Shown: piece after piece, positions 41,340 through 53,499 of the stretch
Layout: each line of letters opens with the position of its first letter
How positions within the stretch are numbered: position 1 is the first letter of the stretch
Source of the DNA: Chaetoderma sp. LZ-2023a
Lineage: Eukaryota > Mollusca > Caudofoveata > Chaetodermatida > Chaetodermatidae
Assembly (NCBI GenBank): GCA_034401795.1
Contig: CM067363.1
Coordinates: forward strand, 30,618,855-30,682,854
Reading direction: 5' to 3'
Length of the DNA stretch: 64,000 nt
Program-made: the position numbers and the translations under genes
Notes under the pieces: model-generated
What the model saw: the letters and a program-made list of their open reading frames with translations, nothing else
The model's database searches: none
What the model was told of the DNA's origin: nothing

Positions 41340-41720
41340 TACGTTGTTATTCACTACCAAATTTCATTTTAAACGATTCTGTATGATATGCTGTTTACGA
41401 GAACATGGCATTAAAAAGACCATTATCATACACCCAAAATCTTGGACCTATAATGGTTAAATCCTTCAAAATGCACATCTCCATTTAAGCGATTCTGTAT
41501 GCTGTTTATGAGAACATTGACAAAAAATGTCAGTTTTTGCATAAAATGCCCATTTTCACCCAAAATCTTGAGACGCATAAAGGTGATGCTTTCAAAAGGC
41601 ACATCTGCCTATAATAAGTGACGAATATACCAACTTTGATTAAAATATCTGAAGTGGTTCTGTATGATATGCATTTTACGAGATATTGTGGATGGGGAGA
41701 CAGACAGACAGATGGATGCG
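41340..41720 (+). repeat. Dispersed repeat body (TTGGACCTATA...AAAGG type)
   Basis: Phrases such as CACCCAAAATCTTG and TTCTGTATGATATGC recur here twice and also near 30920-31230, 32885-32990 and 60235-60400. No gene. Confidence 0.6.
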
Positions 41721-41811
41721 GCGATTACTAATAGGTCTTCCACACCACACCTTCCAGTTAGGGGCTCTAACTACACAGGTAGACTGTTGACTATGCCTGT
41801 GACAGCAACAG

Positions 41812-41905
41812 CTTCCAGTTAAATTAGTTTCAAAATATTCAACAGAATATTCATTAAATTGTAAATTCATCAAGAAACATACAATTTGTACACTCGTGTG
41901 AAACT
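41812..41905. mobile_element. Palindromic repeat family 2, partial
   Basis: CCAGTTAAATTAGTTTCAAA and ATATTCAACAGAATATTCAT. Confidence 0.6.
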
Positions 41906-42344
41906 TCAATTTTCGTGACGGATCTCTGTCATTGTGATTATGACATCATCTAGCAAGTGATGTATTTAACTATGACATCAGATACTTGAGTGACAGATCA
42001 AATACCTCCATTATGGAATGGTTCCCTAAAACGTGGGTTATCCTAAGAACAGCTGGACTGTATCTTCACTACTCATTGAAACTGGTTCGCTATAACTTGA
42101 CTATAAATTATAAACAGTGATAATTTGATAAAGCTTTATTAAGAGGCCCCATCAATTTTTAAGGGCCCAATCTTTTAATTAAGATGCACCGGCGAACAAG
42201 ATCCCAGACTAAAAAATACAGGATGTATAATTTAGGAGTTACTAATTATGTAGAATGTGTTAAAATACGTTGCTTTCAGTCTTAACCTGCCTTTCACCGA
42301 TAAATTACATGCATCTCATTTTCATTGCAAGCAAACAGCAAATC

Positions 42345-42430
42345 TGTTGAATATTTTGAAATTAATAATTAATTACTTAGGCAGCAATGGCTTCCAGTCA
42401 GATTAATTTCAAAATATTCAACAAAATATG
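42345..42430. mobile_element. Palindromic repeat family 2
   Basis: GTTGAATATTTTGAAATTAA and CAGATTAATTTCAAAATATT as inverted arms. Confidence 0.7.
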
Positions 42431-42689
42431 CTATACATTGCAAAAAATTTACTTTTTAAGGATTTAAATGGTTAATGAAGCTGGTTCAACCTGCAATAGT
42501 CGTCAGATGTATAAAATGATTTTCTGTTCACAATCTTAAAATATAAATGGAAAAATTTAGGCCGCCACCTGGTTTAGTGAGTTTGAAATTTTGGCAGTCC
42601 AGCCTAAGATCTAGTAGTCATGCATACATGAGCTACTTGACCCCTGCTAATTTTCATCACTGATCATAAAATATGTTACATCATTTTAC

Positions 42690-42821
42690 CGTTGATGATA
42701 AACTGACTTGCTCCCAGTCATTGAGCACATCTGTAGATGCTTTCACAAGCTGATACATAACATTCATACTGGTCACTTTATTTCTCATCTTATGAGCAGC
42801 ATCCATCAGAGTATCACGTAC
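42690..42821 (-). CDS. Polycystin-1-like gene, exon 4
   Basis: The exon is 44 codons, phase 0 on both sides; acceptor TGAACTCAG|GTACGT, donor TCAACG|GTAAAA. It encodes VRDTLMDAAHKMRNKVTSMN and VMYQLVKASTDVLNDW, helical sequence typical of the post-REJ stalk in polycystin-1 proteins, which often carries V-R-x-x-L-(M/L) repeats. Confidence 0.88.
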
Positions 42822-42990
42822 CTGAGTTCATAATGAAACAAATATTAGATCTTAATAGAATTTAATTCTCTAATGCTCTTGCTAGCATGCCTACAGACAC
42901 ACGCATGTATGCGTAAAAACACCACACCTACACACATACAAATATGCACACATACAAATATGCACACCGACAAGCGTGCATGCACAAACG

Positions 42991-42991
<1 letters not shown>

Positions 42992-43052
<61 letters not shown>
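42992..43052 (+). repeat. (CA)n microsatellite
   Basis: About 30 uninterrupted CA units, preceded by imperfect CACATACAAATATG repeats from about 42930. Confidence 0.97.
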
Positions 43053-43057
<5 letters not shown>

Positions 43058-43929
43058 TCAAGATCAGGGATGTTTAGACATTCTTTACAAATTATTCTGA
43101 TTCATTTCTGTTGTGTTACTGGTGAAAGTAGTTATAGTACTAAATCCAACACCAATCATAAATGTAAATCTAGACTTGTATCAAGATCACAATTACCTTG
43201 ACCTCAGAAGCCTGAATGTCTTTATGTTACTCCGACTGCTTGGGGTATAAACTGTATGACCATGCTGAGTTCCAATAATTTGGCCAATTTTGAAATAACG
43301 CAAAAGGAACTAAGCGGAAGAATCTAACTTAAATTCTGCATTTCATACAAGTCAAATGTTACAATGACCTTGACCTCATGGTCATTGTGCTCAATCTTTT
43401 TGATATAAAGAAGCGTATGTTCAAGCTTAGTCCCGATAGGGTGAAGCCATGCCGAGATATAAGACATGCTGAGCTAAAACAAAAACTTAAATGTAAAAAG
43501 TAGAATTTTTTACCAAGATCATAGTAACCTTGAACTTTGACCTCATGATCTCGGGTAGCGGGTTTAGGCGAAAACTCGCGTACATACCCTAGGGTAAATG
43601 AGCATGTGATCAGTTACCATCGGGTAAATAGCGTGTCTAATTTACATTGAATTCAATGCAAACACTTGACCTACTCGATTTACCCTTGCTGATAGGTGGG
43701 TAGAATCAAGTACGTACCCGAGTAGGTACTCTAGACGTTTGGACGTTATTCTAGTAACTCGAGTAGCTACTCTACTTAGGGTGTAAACTCGGCTACATAT
43801 CATTGTAGTCATTATGTTGCTATAACGAACCATGTCGCTACATTTAGTCCCAATAAGCTGAACCGATCCTGAGATATAAGACATAATATATGTTGAGCTA
43901 AAGCAAAAACTTAACTGAGATTGGATGCT

Positions 43930-43966
<37 letters not shown>
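43930..43966 (+). repeat. (AGAC)n microsatellite
   Basis: Nine to ten uninterrupted units. Confidence 0.95.
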
Positions 43967-43967
<1 letters not shown>

Positions 43968-44207
43968 GAAACGGAACCAATCGATATATTGACGAAAATT
44001 CAAATTTTCAGCAATAAAAAGAATATTGATTTACAAATGCGCTGTTGTAGAACTAATTATTTTAAGCAATTCTAATCTCAGATACAGGACATGATTTGGA
44101 TGATAGTCGTCAAAAGTTATTTATATTCACCATATTTATTCCCCTCTCCAACTTGAAATTCATCAAAATTTAGTTTCCATATCACTTGTAATTGAATTAC
44201 TCAAAGT

Positions 44208-44415
44208 TTAACCTTTTAAGCCTTAAATTTGTTTAAGAAAATTCACATATAAAAAGGCAATTTGCAGACTAAGAGAAGACAATTTTAGAACGCTCGGTTA
44301 TCGAGCCAGTTATCCCAGTGGTAAATTAAAAAAAGTCTTCTCTTGGTCTGCAAATTGACATTTCTTAAGACAACTGTAGAAGCCGTTTTTGACTGATATT
44401 AGGGTCAAAGGGTTA
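44208..44415. mobile_element. Foldback MITE copy
   Basis: Ends TTTAACCTTTTAAGCC and GGTCAAAGGGTTA; core GCTCGGTTATCGAGC. Confidence 0.8.
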
Positions 44416-45092
44416 CCCAGAAATGTTCCAGATAGACTTTTTAGAAAGTAAGTCAGCTCAGATACATTCCATGCTATTAATACGACTGCCAGGCCTGTGC
44501 TGTAATAATAATGTGCCTGTGCCTGTAATAGGTTGCCGTATACATTTTAGAAGACATATGGTAACCTAAACCTTTATAAAGCTCATTGATGTCCATAGTA
44601 AGATCAACAGATTAAGGTAACCCGTTTCAGGTCCCCTAAAATAAATTACAGCAACCTCATGGAGTACAATTTCAACAGGTTATCATAACAGCACAGGCCT
44701 GACTGCCTACTTAGAAATAATCCACAGGGCGATGACGGCATTTTTAGAAAGCGACTCAGATCAGAAACATTCAAGTGTGACGACTGGATTTTTAGAAATC
44801 GACTCAGATCAGAAACATTCAAAAGTGCAACGACTGTCTATTTATAAAGCATTAAACAGTGAGAGCTATTAATAAAAAAGTCAGATCGGAAATGTTCAAC
44901 AGCAATCATGACAGACTATATTACTGGCGTTTTGAAAAATTTTCTGATTAAAGATCCTCTGCAATGGTATGGTTTGCTTTTTTTAGAAAGCGAATCACAT
45001 TTGTGAATTTTACAAAATTGTATTTTTCCATTCCCATAATTAGTAATTCATAAGACATAGGCACATGCGACCCATAAATTACTGTTCTTTAC

Positions 45093-45178
45093 TTGTCTCT
45101 TCCTGTCTTTATTATCAGCTGTAGTTTTCACATCTGTGTTCAGACTTGTAGCTATGGAGCTCAATATATTTACTGCCA
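45093..45178 (-). CDS. Polycystin-1-like gene, exon 3
   Basis: The exon takes two bases (TG) to complete a Val codon with exon 2, then has 28 codons; acceptor CTTTACCATAG|TGGCAG, donor AGACAA|GTAAAG. It encodes AVNILSSIATSLNTDVKTTA. Confidence 0.87.
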
Positions 45179-45235
45179 CTATGGTAAAGAAAGAAATAAA
45201 CTCATTAAGATAAGAAACAAAATCAGAAACGCATT

Positions 45236-45460
45236 AACCCTTTAATGGCCAAACTTGGTCAAGAAAATCAAAATATTTGCTTATTAAATGTCCATTTGTA
45301 GGCCAAGAGAAGACTATTTTTGGAAATTTACAACTGGAGAGACTGGCTCGGTTATCGAGCCAGTCATTCCAGTTGGAAATTTTCAAAAACAGTTCTCTTA
45401 ACCTGTAAATGGACATTCCACATGACTTTAATGGAGGCTGGTATGACCATTAAAGGGTTA
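45236..45460. mobile_element. Foldback MITE copy
   Basis: Ends TTAACCCTTTAATGGCC and GACCATTAAAGGGTTAA; core TGGCTCGGTTATCGAGCCA. It lies 58 bases from exon 3. Confidence 0.88.
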
Positions 45461-46377
45461 AAATAAAAACAAGAGCAATCAGAGATAGAAGACCGTCACC
45501 CTCTTATTTTTGTCACTCAGTTTTTAGATTTTCCAACTTTTTTCCCGGATCAGGACCAAGGTTTTGCAATCCTAGTGCCATTTCCGAGATGATCCGCATT
45601 TGCGTTCTTTTATCCAGATCATGGATAAATTCTGGAAATCCCCTTTCATGGTAAATTCCTTCGTTGTGTTAAAATTTTTACCACATCGAATCAGCAGGTT
45701 TTTTTAGATAAATCTAAGGAAACAGAGACAGACAGACAAAACATCTGGAAAGTACATATACATCTTAAAATCATAATCAAAACTTAGCAATGTTCAGACG
45801 AATGGCAATCAAAGCAAAACTGTAACAGTTGGTAAAGGTAATATTTACCACCTTTCAAAATGGAAACTGAAATATTGGGAAGTGTTGCACAGACAAGAAA
45901 TGCCTACAGATGGAGTGACTGACACGTGGAGAGATGAACATACATGGTGTTCAGTTAATATTAAGCTTGTCAGCTATGGTGTGTACAAAGAGCATTTGCT
46001 GAAACTTGACCAGACCCGAGGTCCTCTCCGGTGATTTTGGAACTGAATATGTAAGACATTTTAAAATAATCTAGTGGAGACAATATTGTCAATAAATTTA
46101 AAGTCTATCAGGGGAGATAGCTTATTGCACACATTGATAGATTTTGACGAAACAAAATCAGAAGACTTTTTCTTGGCATAATTTATCCACTGAAAGAGAA
46201 TTGCAAGTGTAGGTTCAAAATGCTTATAGATCTGACGAGTAAAAGAATCTTTCTATGAATTTTGAAGGGAAATTTATCTGGGCAGATATTAACTCTATAT
46301 ATGGACAGGATTCGCTAAAACATGCTCATGGTAGCATCTCCCCCTAATATGTCCAGTCAGACAAGAATAGAGTAATC

Positions 46378-46470
46378 TACTTATAGAATATTTTGAAACT
46401 AATGTGGCTGGGAGCGCACCAGGTCCCAGTCAAATTAGTTTCAAATTATTCAACAGAATGTGTATCTAAT
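46378..46470. mobile_element. Palindromic repeat family 2
   Basis: AGAATATTTTGAAACTAATG ... CAGTCAAATTAGTTTCAAAT. Confidence 0.75.
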
Positions 46471-46587
46471 GGCCCTTTATGGTTTTAGCTATGCCCCGCT
46501 CATCTCTAGCTAAGCTCCACCCAAACCTCGCTCGTGTTGGGATCGATCCATCTCTGAACACCCTGACAATTAATTTCCAAAAGAAAT

Positions 46588-46690
46588 ACACACGCAAGCT
46601 GTTGAATATTTTGAAGCTAATTTGACTGGGTTTAGCCAGCAACAGCACCCAGTCAAATTAGTTTCAAAATATTCAAAAGCATGTTTATTA
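46588..46690. mobile_element. Palindromic repeat family 2
   Basis: GTTGAATATTTTGAAGCTAA, TTTGACTGGG, then CCCAGTCAAATTAGTTTCAA. Confidence 0.8.
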
Positions 46691-47102
46691 AATAGCAGAC
46701 TCACAAAGACATACAATCCATACTACGTGTCGGACTATTTGAGATTTGATGAGTCTATATGGAACCCTTTGTGACGTAGTGATTGTGACATCATCATACA
46801 TGCGCTGAGCTGATTATGACTTCATACGAGGTCAGATGATTGATGGATACTCTGGAAAGGTGAATTGTAAATTAACCAAGACCATACAATTCATACCCCT
46901 TCATGACAGAAATATGCTTACCTTCGTGATAGACTTACATAATTTTTGTTGTGACATCACTCAGTCAATCATATGATGTCAAATCAACTACGTCACATGT
47001 AGGCTGAAGTTATAATCAATTACCTTGTGAATGATGCAATTTAATCAGTCATAAACGCTTAATCGTCCGTAAGGTTGTATGAATTGTAAATATTTACCAT
47101 TT

Positions 47103-47333
47103 AACCGTTTAACACTTAAATTTATTCAAAAATTTCACTTTCCACATAGAAAATGTCCATTTGCAGACTAAGACTATTTTTGAAAATTTACCACAGGATT
47201 GGCTGGCTCGGTTATCGAGCCAAGTTATTCCAAAGGTAAATTTTCAAAAATAGTATTCTTTGGGTTTGCAGATAGACATTTCTCAAGACCACTACAGAAG
47301 CCGATTTTGGCTGGTATGCGTGTTAAAGGGTTA
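47103..47333. mobile_element. Foldback MITE copy
   Basis: TTTAACACTTAAATTTATTC to GTTAAAGGGTTAA; core TGGCTCGGTTATCGAGCCA. Confidence 0.85.
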
Positions 47334-47640
47334 ATAAACATTCTGTTGAATATTTTGAAGCTTACCTGAATGTATACTTTTCTGGATTTTCAGATTCAGA
47401 GAGTGCAGGGAATGGCTGATCCCAACACAGGCAAAGCGTGGGTGGACTTTAGCTAGCGATGGGCAGGACAATTAGCTAAAACTGGATTCCTCCATAGATT
47501 ATGACGTTCGATGTTTGAGTGACAGATCTGATCCCAGTATGGGATATACAAGGACAGGCAAATTATAGATGGACAACAAGTGCCATCCTGTAATACTTAG
47601 CATAAGCATATGAAAATGATTAAGAGATAACTTATTTCAC

Positions 47641-47782
47641 CATTCAACGCCTCATTTGATAACATACCCGGCATATTCTCTTCTGCCATTTTCTGTGTCA
47701 AAGCATTGTCACTAGAAGTAAGTTTTTCCATAACATCCAACATAGTTTCCTCTCCATTAAGCCCCTGGTCAACGGTCATCAT
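47641..47782 (-). CDS. Polycystin-1-like gene, exon 2
   Basis: The exon is 47 codons plus one base; acceptor ATTTTTAG|ATGATG, donor GAATG|GTGAAA. It encodes ETMLDVMEKLTSSDNALTQK and MAEENMPGMLSNEALN, an acidic helical stretch after the REJ region. Its leading ATGs are internal. The leftover G joins exon 3's TG to make Val. Confidence 0.87.
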
Positions 47783-47827
47783 CTAAAAATATTGACCATT
47801 AGAATCAGATTTTATCATACTATTATT

Positions 47828-48020
47828 AACTCTTTAATGGCTAAATGTGGTCAAGAAAATCAACATATTTGCTTTAATTGAATGTTCATTTGCAGGCCAA
47901 GAAGACCTTTTTGAAAACTAATCGAGCAACAGTCATTTCAGCAGTAAATTTTCAAAAACAAGTCTTCTCTTGGCACACAAATAGACATTCTTCAAGACTG
48001 CTATAAAAACGGGTTTTCCA
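47828..48020. mobile_element. Foldback MITE copy (decayed core)
   Basis: TTAACTCTTTAATGGCTAAA start; arms GAATGTTCATTTGCAGGCCA and complement. Confidence 0.75.
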
Positions 48021-48208
48021 ATTAACCCTTTACCATTCACATCAGCCAAAAATTTGCAGATCAAGATAGACTATTTCTGAAAATTTACATCTGGAATGAC
48101 TGGCTCATGGTAAATTTTCAAAAATAGTCTTCTCTTGATGGTCAGATGGACATTGCGCAAGCGCACTGCAGAAGCCGTTTTTGCTGATATGAGTGCTATA
48201 GGGTTAAC
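48021..48208. mobile_element. Foldback MITE copy, adjacent to the previous one
   Basis: Begins TTAACCCTTTACCATTC, ends GCTATAGGGTTAA. Partly deleted core (TGACTGGCTCATGG). Confidence 0.75.
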
Positions 48209-48357
48209 GCATGTGATGATAGAAGCAATACAAACAAAGACAAATATATTGCATCAACAAATAAACATAATACATGAAGAAACAAGAAAAGCAAAGAAAC
48301 AGAATAGAGTTGAGCTGTAGAAATGCATGGACTCAAGATGGGAGGGAGAGATATTTA

Positions 48358-48745
48358 AAACAAGAGGCCCATGGTCCCGCTTACAGAAATTTAAGCGTGC
48401 AATAAGCGAACGACGTTAGCTCGCAGTGTTAGTTCGCGCAACACACGGCGTTAGCTTGCACAAGCACACGATAAGCTTGTATTTGAAACATGGCGAGGTT
48501 GCACGAACTTGCACAAACAATATTTGCCTACCCGTGTGCTCCCACAACCTTAAGCTCGTGCTCCCGCAACCTCGCGCACGCTTAACCGTGCACTCCTGCA
48601 ACCTCGCACATGCTTGACCGCGTGCTCCCGCAACCTCACACATGCTTGACCATGTGCTCCCCCAACCTCGCGCACGCTTAAACGCGTGCAAACGCGTGCT
48701 CCCGCACCCTTGCGCACTCTTGCCACCTCGCATTAACGCTGTACG
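48358..48745 (+). repeat. GC-rich minisatellite with AAGAGGCCC-like head
   Basis: Head AACAAGAGGCCCATGGTCCC then TTACAGAAATTTAAGCGTGC, followed by about five units of (C)GTGCTCCCGCAACCTCGCGC-ACGCTT(G/A)ACC, roughly 40 bases each. A related block in the opposite orientation is at 51060-51368. Confidence 0.75.
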
Positions 48746-48762
48746 ATACCCTGTTTGATATG

Positions 48763-49003
48763 TTTGCTATTAATGGCCATAACGACCAAAACCAGCCCCT
48801 GCTATGGTCTTGTTGAATGTCCATTGACAGGCCAAGGGAATACATTTTTTGAAAATTTACCACTGGAATGTTACTGGCTTGATAACCTAGAGAGTCATTC
48901 ACTTTAGTGATAAATTTGTTAAAATTGTGTTCTTGGCCTGTAAATGTACATTCAATCAACAGGTATTTACATTTTCTTGACCAAATATGACCAATAAATG
49001 GTT
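48763..49003. mobile_element. Foldback MITE copy
   Basis: Arms GAATGTCCATTGACAGGCCA and complement TTGGCCTGTAAATGTACATTC; ends in GACCAATAAATGGTTAA. Confidence 0.75.
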
Positions 49004-49078
49004 AACCAGAGATTGTTAACATATTACATGTATGTATTAATAGAAGGCCAGAGTGGTCACTTCATTACTATAGAGTAT

Positions 49079-50750
49079 GGGCTGGGCGGTATACCAGTTT
49101 CACACCGTCTCACAGGGGATTTTTATGGCGACGGTTTAAAAACCATTACGAAAATAAAAAAGATCGCAATTGCGCAAAATCTGGTGACTGTCCTAAACTA
49201 GTTTGTTCTTGACTTGCAGTTTAATATTATCATCTAGTGTAACCATTTGCTAATAGGGACATAAAATACAGTCATCTATAACTATTAGTCTTGGGAAAGC
49301 AAGGGTTTTGGTGAAATCCCAACAAATCGGCCGAGGACGACACTTGATTTGATTTGCCAGCAATGAATTTTACATGACGTAAGCTCTGCAGGTTCAATGT
49401 AAGATTGGATAATTTGAAAATCTAAATTTCTTCTTTGTAACAAATAATCCTTTTTTCAATTCGAGTTTGTACTATGTTTAATTAGGATTACAAATGTGAC
49501 ATGATACAAAAAAAAATAATCAAGAAACGCGCTATGAAAACAACGACGCTATACAATGAACTCCCAATCCAAACAAGTCATTATTTCCCTTAGATTTCGA
49601 CAAACATAAAATGATCCATGACGGAATAAGATATACGAGACAAATTGCTTGAATGCCCAAGAAATGAAAACGATTAAGTCGCTTCTTACGTTGGCGGAGT
49701 AGTTACCAGTAAAATAAACCTCTTAGCCTCTCAAATATGAGCAGGCGTAATGTGATTGGATGTTAGCAAATTCTTCCGCCGGGATATTCACTACTATCGA
49801 TTTTATGAATGAAATTTGTAGTATTTTTTATCATGTGACTTTTCTGCTCGATAGGTGTTAGAATCCCATCGTTTTGTTTCACAGACCGGCCCGGTCTTTT
49901 TCGTCTTCGTATATCTTCAAGACTACGGAGTGTTGATTTAAGTAGATTTAAGTTAGATTCACGAATCATTGCGTTAGGTTGTCAAATTATCATAATCTCT
50001 TTATTATATGACATATGAACCTCGAAAAACAGTCAAACAGCTTTTTGTGAGAATTCTTGGTGTGATTTCCGGGAAATGATTACCCTTTAGTTACGTGCTG
50101 AATGACATTCACCCGCGTGAACGACAGTTTATTGAGGTGTATTACTAAATACTGAGTACTCGAATACAAACACATGACTTACTAGACTAGATCACACTGT
50201 AGGTGGTTATACGAACTCTAACGGTATGAGCGCTACTCTACTAGGAGCCTTAACTCGCTCTCCTACCCGGGTTCCTGTATAGACGCATTAGATTTTACTA
50301 CGCTTTCGAAAATAGTTACCTAATAACAGTGTTGAAAATCAACATTTTAGTAGTTAGAGTGTTACTTTCACGACATCACATGAACCAGACTTTATTTATT
50401 TTAACTACTATTTTGAGATAGATAGCGTCGAAGTGAGCAGTTATACGTACACTGCTGGGCAAAAAAAATGAGGCAAACATGATAAAAAGTTTAGTCTAGT
50501 TTATAAAAAACATGATAAATCATGTTTGCCTCATTTCTTTTCCCAGCCGTGTAGTTACCGTTCTAATTTCGTGGCAATTTACGTCAGTTGCCAAATCGCA
50601 AAATACATGTACTGTAGCTAATGAAAACGCCATATTTTCATATTTCAAAATATTTTCAATCATTCTAACCCCTTAAACCGGTATTTCGTTAATACCGGTT
50701 TAATTAGTGATACCGTCACCGGTTTTCTTTTATGCCAAACCGCTCAGCCC
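49079..50750 (+). mobile_element. Non-autonomous DNA-transposon-like element, copy 1 of an inverted pair
   Basis: Begins GGGCTGGGCGGTATACC and ends with the complementary-style CCGCTCAGCCC, a short terminal inverted repeat. It is collinear in reverse with 53500-55050 over essentially its full length (shared blocks near both ends and at 49730-49960). No transposase ORF. It carries a nested 102-base MITE at 50450-50551. Confidence 0.8.
50450..50551. mobile_element. Nested palindromic MITE with TA target duplication
   Basis: Terminal inverted repeats CACTGCTGGGCAAAA...GAGGCAAACATGAT and complement. Flanked by TA at 50448-50449 and 50552-50553. The sister copy at 53500-55050 shows the empty site, so the insertion and its TA duplication are directly visible. 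The TA target fits Tc1/mariner-type mobilisation. Confidence 0.85.
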
Positions 50751-51059
50751 TATATAGAATAGAGCTTAAGAAGTTGTTCCAAAACTGCTATCTGTCAATA
50801 AATTGCAGCAAATCAACAAGATACATACCACCCAAGACAGCTATTTCCATTTTAAGGTTACTAGTGCTAAGCATTCTATTTAAGTTATATCAGACTTTTC
50901 AAAATAGTAAATTCTGTATCCATAACTCATCCATGTAACCCATGCATATACTAATAGTCAACACACTGGATTTTTTCAGACTTAAATTTCCCGCCAATTT
51001 TAGCAGGTCAACTCAACTCAAGAGTTATATCACCTAGAACCAGTGTTATTGCCTTTCTT

Positions 51060-51368
51060 TATATATGTATGCACAGACTGAATGAGAAAATGATGTTAGT
51101 TTGCGCGAGTTTGCGCAAGCACGCGCAAGTTTGTGCAATTTGCATGAGCTCGTGGGACCTAACATGAAAATGACATTTGCTTGGGCCAGCTCGTGAAAAG
51201 ATAATGGTTAGCTCCCACAAGGTTGCGCCAACTCGCTGCGAGCTTGCGCAAGGTTGCGGCGAGCTTGCGCAAGGTTGCAGCGAACTTGCGCAAGCTGTCG
51301 CAAGCTCACATAATCTAAAATTCTTACCGCACGCTCGCCGCATGCTTAAATTTCTGTAAGGGGGCCTT
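51060..51368 (-). repeat. GC-rich GCGCAAG minisatellite, opposite orientation to 48358-48745
   Basis: Units of GAGCTTGCGCAAGGTTGCGG recur about every 23 bases. On the minus strand it starts TTACAGAAATTTAAGCATGC, matching the head at 48385-48405. Confidence 0.75.
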
Positions 51369-51448
51369 GATGCTCAGCTGACTAATACTGAGACTGTATT
51401 CTCTAGTTTCCATAGAGAAATTCTTTCTTAAATTGGCTAATAATAACA

Positions 51449-52545
51449 ACAGGCCCAAGGGCCTGTGACGCTCATATTAGCATTTAAACTATTTACGCTT
51501 AAATATACATGATGGATAACTCTAAATTCAAGATGGCCACCAAAAATATTACCAATCAAAATTCTTGTTTGATATGTTGAAGGCTACCATCGTAGGATCA
51601 TTCCTCCATTGTTGAAATTGGGCCATTGATTAATGAGTACTGTTTTTAAATGGTTCCAGAAACTCTTCAGAAAATCAAAGATGGCTGCCAAACATTGACC
51701 AATCAAAATTACCCAAGCGGTTAATGAGGAGTAGAGTTTTAAACGATTTCCTTCAATTTTTTTTGGAAAATTCAAGATGGCTACCCCAAAAAAAAAAATC
51801 AAACAGTCAGAATTCTGTATACCAATTCTGAAGCCTGAAAGCCACATCCTTCCAGCTTAGTTTGGATTAAATCGGCCAAATGGTTAACGAGGAGTCGCGT
51901 TTTAACTGATTTTCCAAATTTTTTGGAAAATCAAAGATGGCCGCCGGAAAGATTGCCCAATCAAAATTCTGTAAACAAGGTCTGAAACCTACCACCATAG
52001 TATCCTTCCGAGTCTGGTTGAAATTGGCCAAGCAGTTAATGAGGAGCATTTTAAATGATTTCCTGCCATTTTCCAGGAAATTCAAGATGGCTGGCAAAAA
52101 TATTTACCTATTGATATTCTGTATACAAGTTCTGAAGCATACAATTCTAGGGCCCTTGTTTGAAATCGGCCATGTGGTTAATGAGGGTCGAGTAAGAGTT
52201 TACCGAGTTCCCAAAATTTTCTGGAAAATGCACGATGGCTGCCATAAAAAATTGATCAGTCATCTTGTTAAGAGTTAAAGCGTACCAGGACAGAATTAGT
52301 CCACCCAAGTTTCGTTAAGTCGGGCCATTTATATTGGAGGAGTATCCTTTTAAATGATTTCGGAGAAATTTTTTTGGGAAATTGCAGGCTGGCTGCTAGA
52401 AAAATGGACCAATCAAAATTCTGGAGCCTACAACCACAGGGTCCTTATGTCTTAATAAATAATCTCCATAAATGAGATGCGATTTGACGGACAGACGACG
52501 GCCGCCATGGCATAAGGTTACTTGGCCCAGGTGAGCTAATAATAA
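51449..52545 (+). repeat. AAGAGGCCC-type repeat, diverged long copy
   Basis: Head AACAGGCCCAAGGGCCTGTG, tail GGCCCAGGTGAGCTAATAAT. Body with AAGATGGC(C/T)(G/A)CC and ACCAATCAAAATTCTG phrases four to six times. Confidence 0.7.
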
Positions 52546-53490
52546 TGGAGATGATGAATCGCTGGCTCAAGCCTTTGTGCTCTGTCTTGACAATGCACTT
52601 ACTGACCCCATGACCTCAAACTAAAAACAATCATAAGCTGTCGCAATTGATATGAATGCGTGTGCTAAATCGGGTTGTTTCCAGACTATGATAGCCAAAA
52701 ATGTGTATTCCTGTGTACACTTTGTGACCCCGTGACCTAGATATTTTATGCTTTGTCCTGAAACTAATAGAACTTCTAGCCAACTATAATATGAAAGAAT
52801 GGGCCAAATTTGGTAATTCTACTTACTTGCATTCCCGATTTATGGCTAAACATGTGTATTTTATGAGGCACTTAGTGCCCCTGTGACATAGATATTTGAA
52901 CTATTGATCTGAAACAGTTTTCCCTCCAGCAAGATGAATGTATGTTACCGCTTTGGTAATTCTAGCCACTTGCAGTTGCAGAGTTATTGACAAAAATCTG
53001 TATTCTGTTACGCACTATATCTTGCAGCACTGCCAGTGATATGAACAGGCTAGAAGAAGCTTCTGGTCTATTGAAGTATCTTTCGAAGAGAAGATCAGAG
53101 GAGACAGAGACAGTTTGGTGACCACTTCAGCTTTCATGCACCAAATAAAGAAAACGGTCTAAAATTACTGTCATGAGAAAGATGAACGCAAGAAGAAGAG
53201 ATTATGCACTATGTGACTTCCTGACCTACATTTCTGACCTTTTGACTCCAAACTAAAAGATTTCCTAGGCACTCATAAAATCAACGTCTGTGCCAAATTT
53301 GGTGTTTCTACCATCTTGCATTCCAGATTTATGGCTAAAAGTGTATTTCGAGATGCATTAAGTGACCCCGTGATGTCAATTTTTTACCTTTTGACCAACA
53401 AACTAGTCTTTTCTAGCCACTCATAATAAAGTGTCGCCCTGCCAATATTGTTAGCTAATACATGTTTGTACAATTAGATAGCCCTGTGTT
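52546..53490 (+). repeat. Degenerate tandem repeat of a TGACCCCGTGACCT unit
   Basis: Five recognisable units (about 52595, 52725, 52867, 53214, 53363), each with G(A/C)CCC-GTGAC followed by a CTAGCCA(C/A)T-like end. No ORF. Confidence 0.55.
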
Positions 53491-53499
53491 ATAAACGTA

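Larger units (their letters stand above)
43053..45092. other. Intron 3-4
   Basis: Mostly dispersed repeat sequence (ACCTTGACCTCATG phrases near 43195, 43365 and 43530), then an insertion-like block with inverted ends at about 43555-43800 (CTCGGGTAGCGGGTTTAGGC; its right side ends GGTGTAAACTCGGCTAC). An (AGAC)n run at 43930-43966 and a foldback MITE copy follow. No gene. Confidence 0.5.
45461..47102. other. Intron 2-3
   Basis: AT-rich and repeat-laden, with two family 2 palindromes (46378-46470 and 46588-46690). No ORF that I can support. Confidence 0.5.

Noticed and set aside
42845-43201. ORFs rich in CVCVC or THTHT
   Set aside because: Translations of the (CA)n microsatellite.
48416-48733. 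105-codon minus-strand ORF with repeated Arg/Ala/Cys units
   Set aside because: Product of a GC-rich minisatellite with a 40-base unit; no independent support.
48530-48740. CRISPR-like regular repeats
   Set aside because: Units are contiguous with no unique spacers, in a eukaryotic context.
51059-51359. ORFs on both strands with repeated SSQPCA or ELAQGC
   Set aside because: Minisatellite translations on opposite strands.
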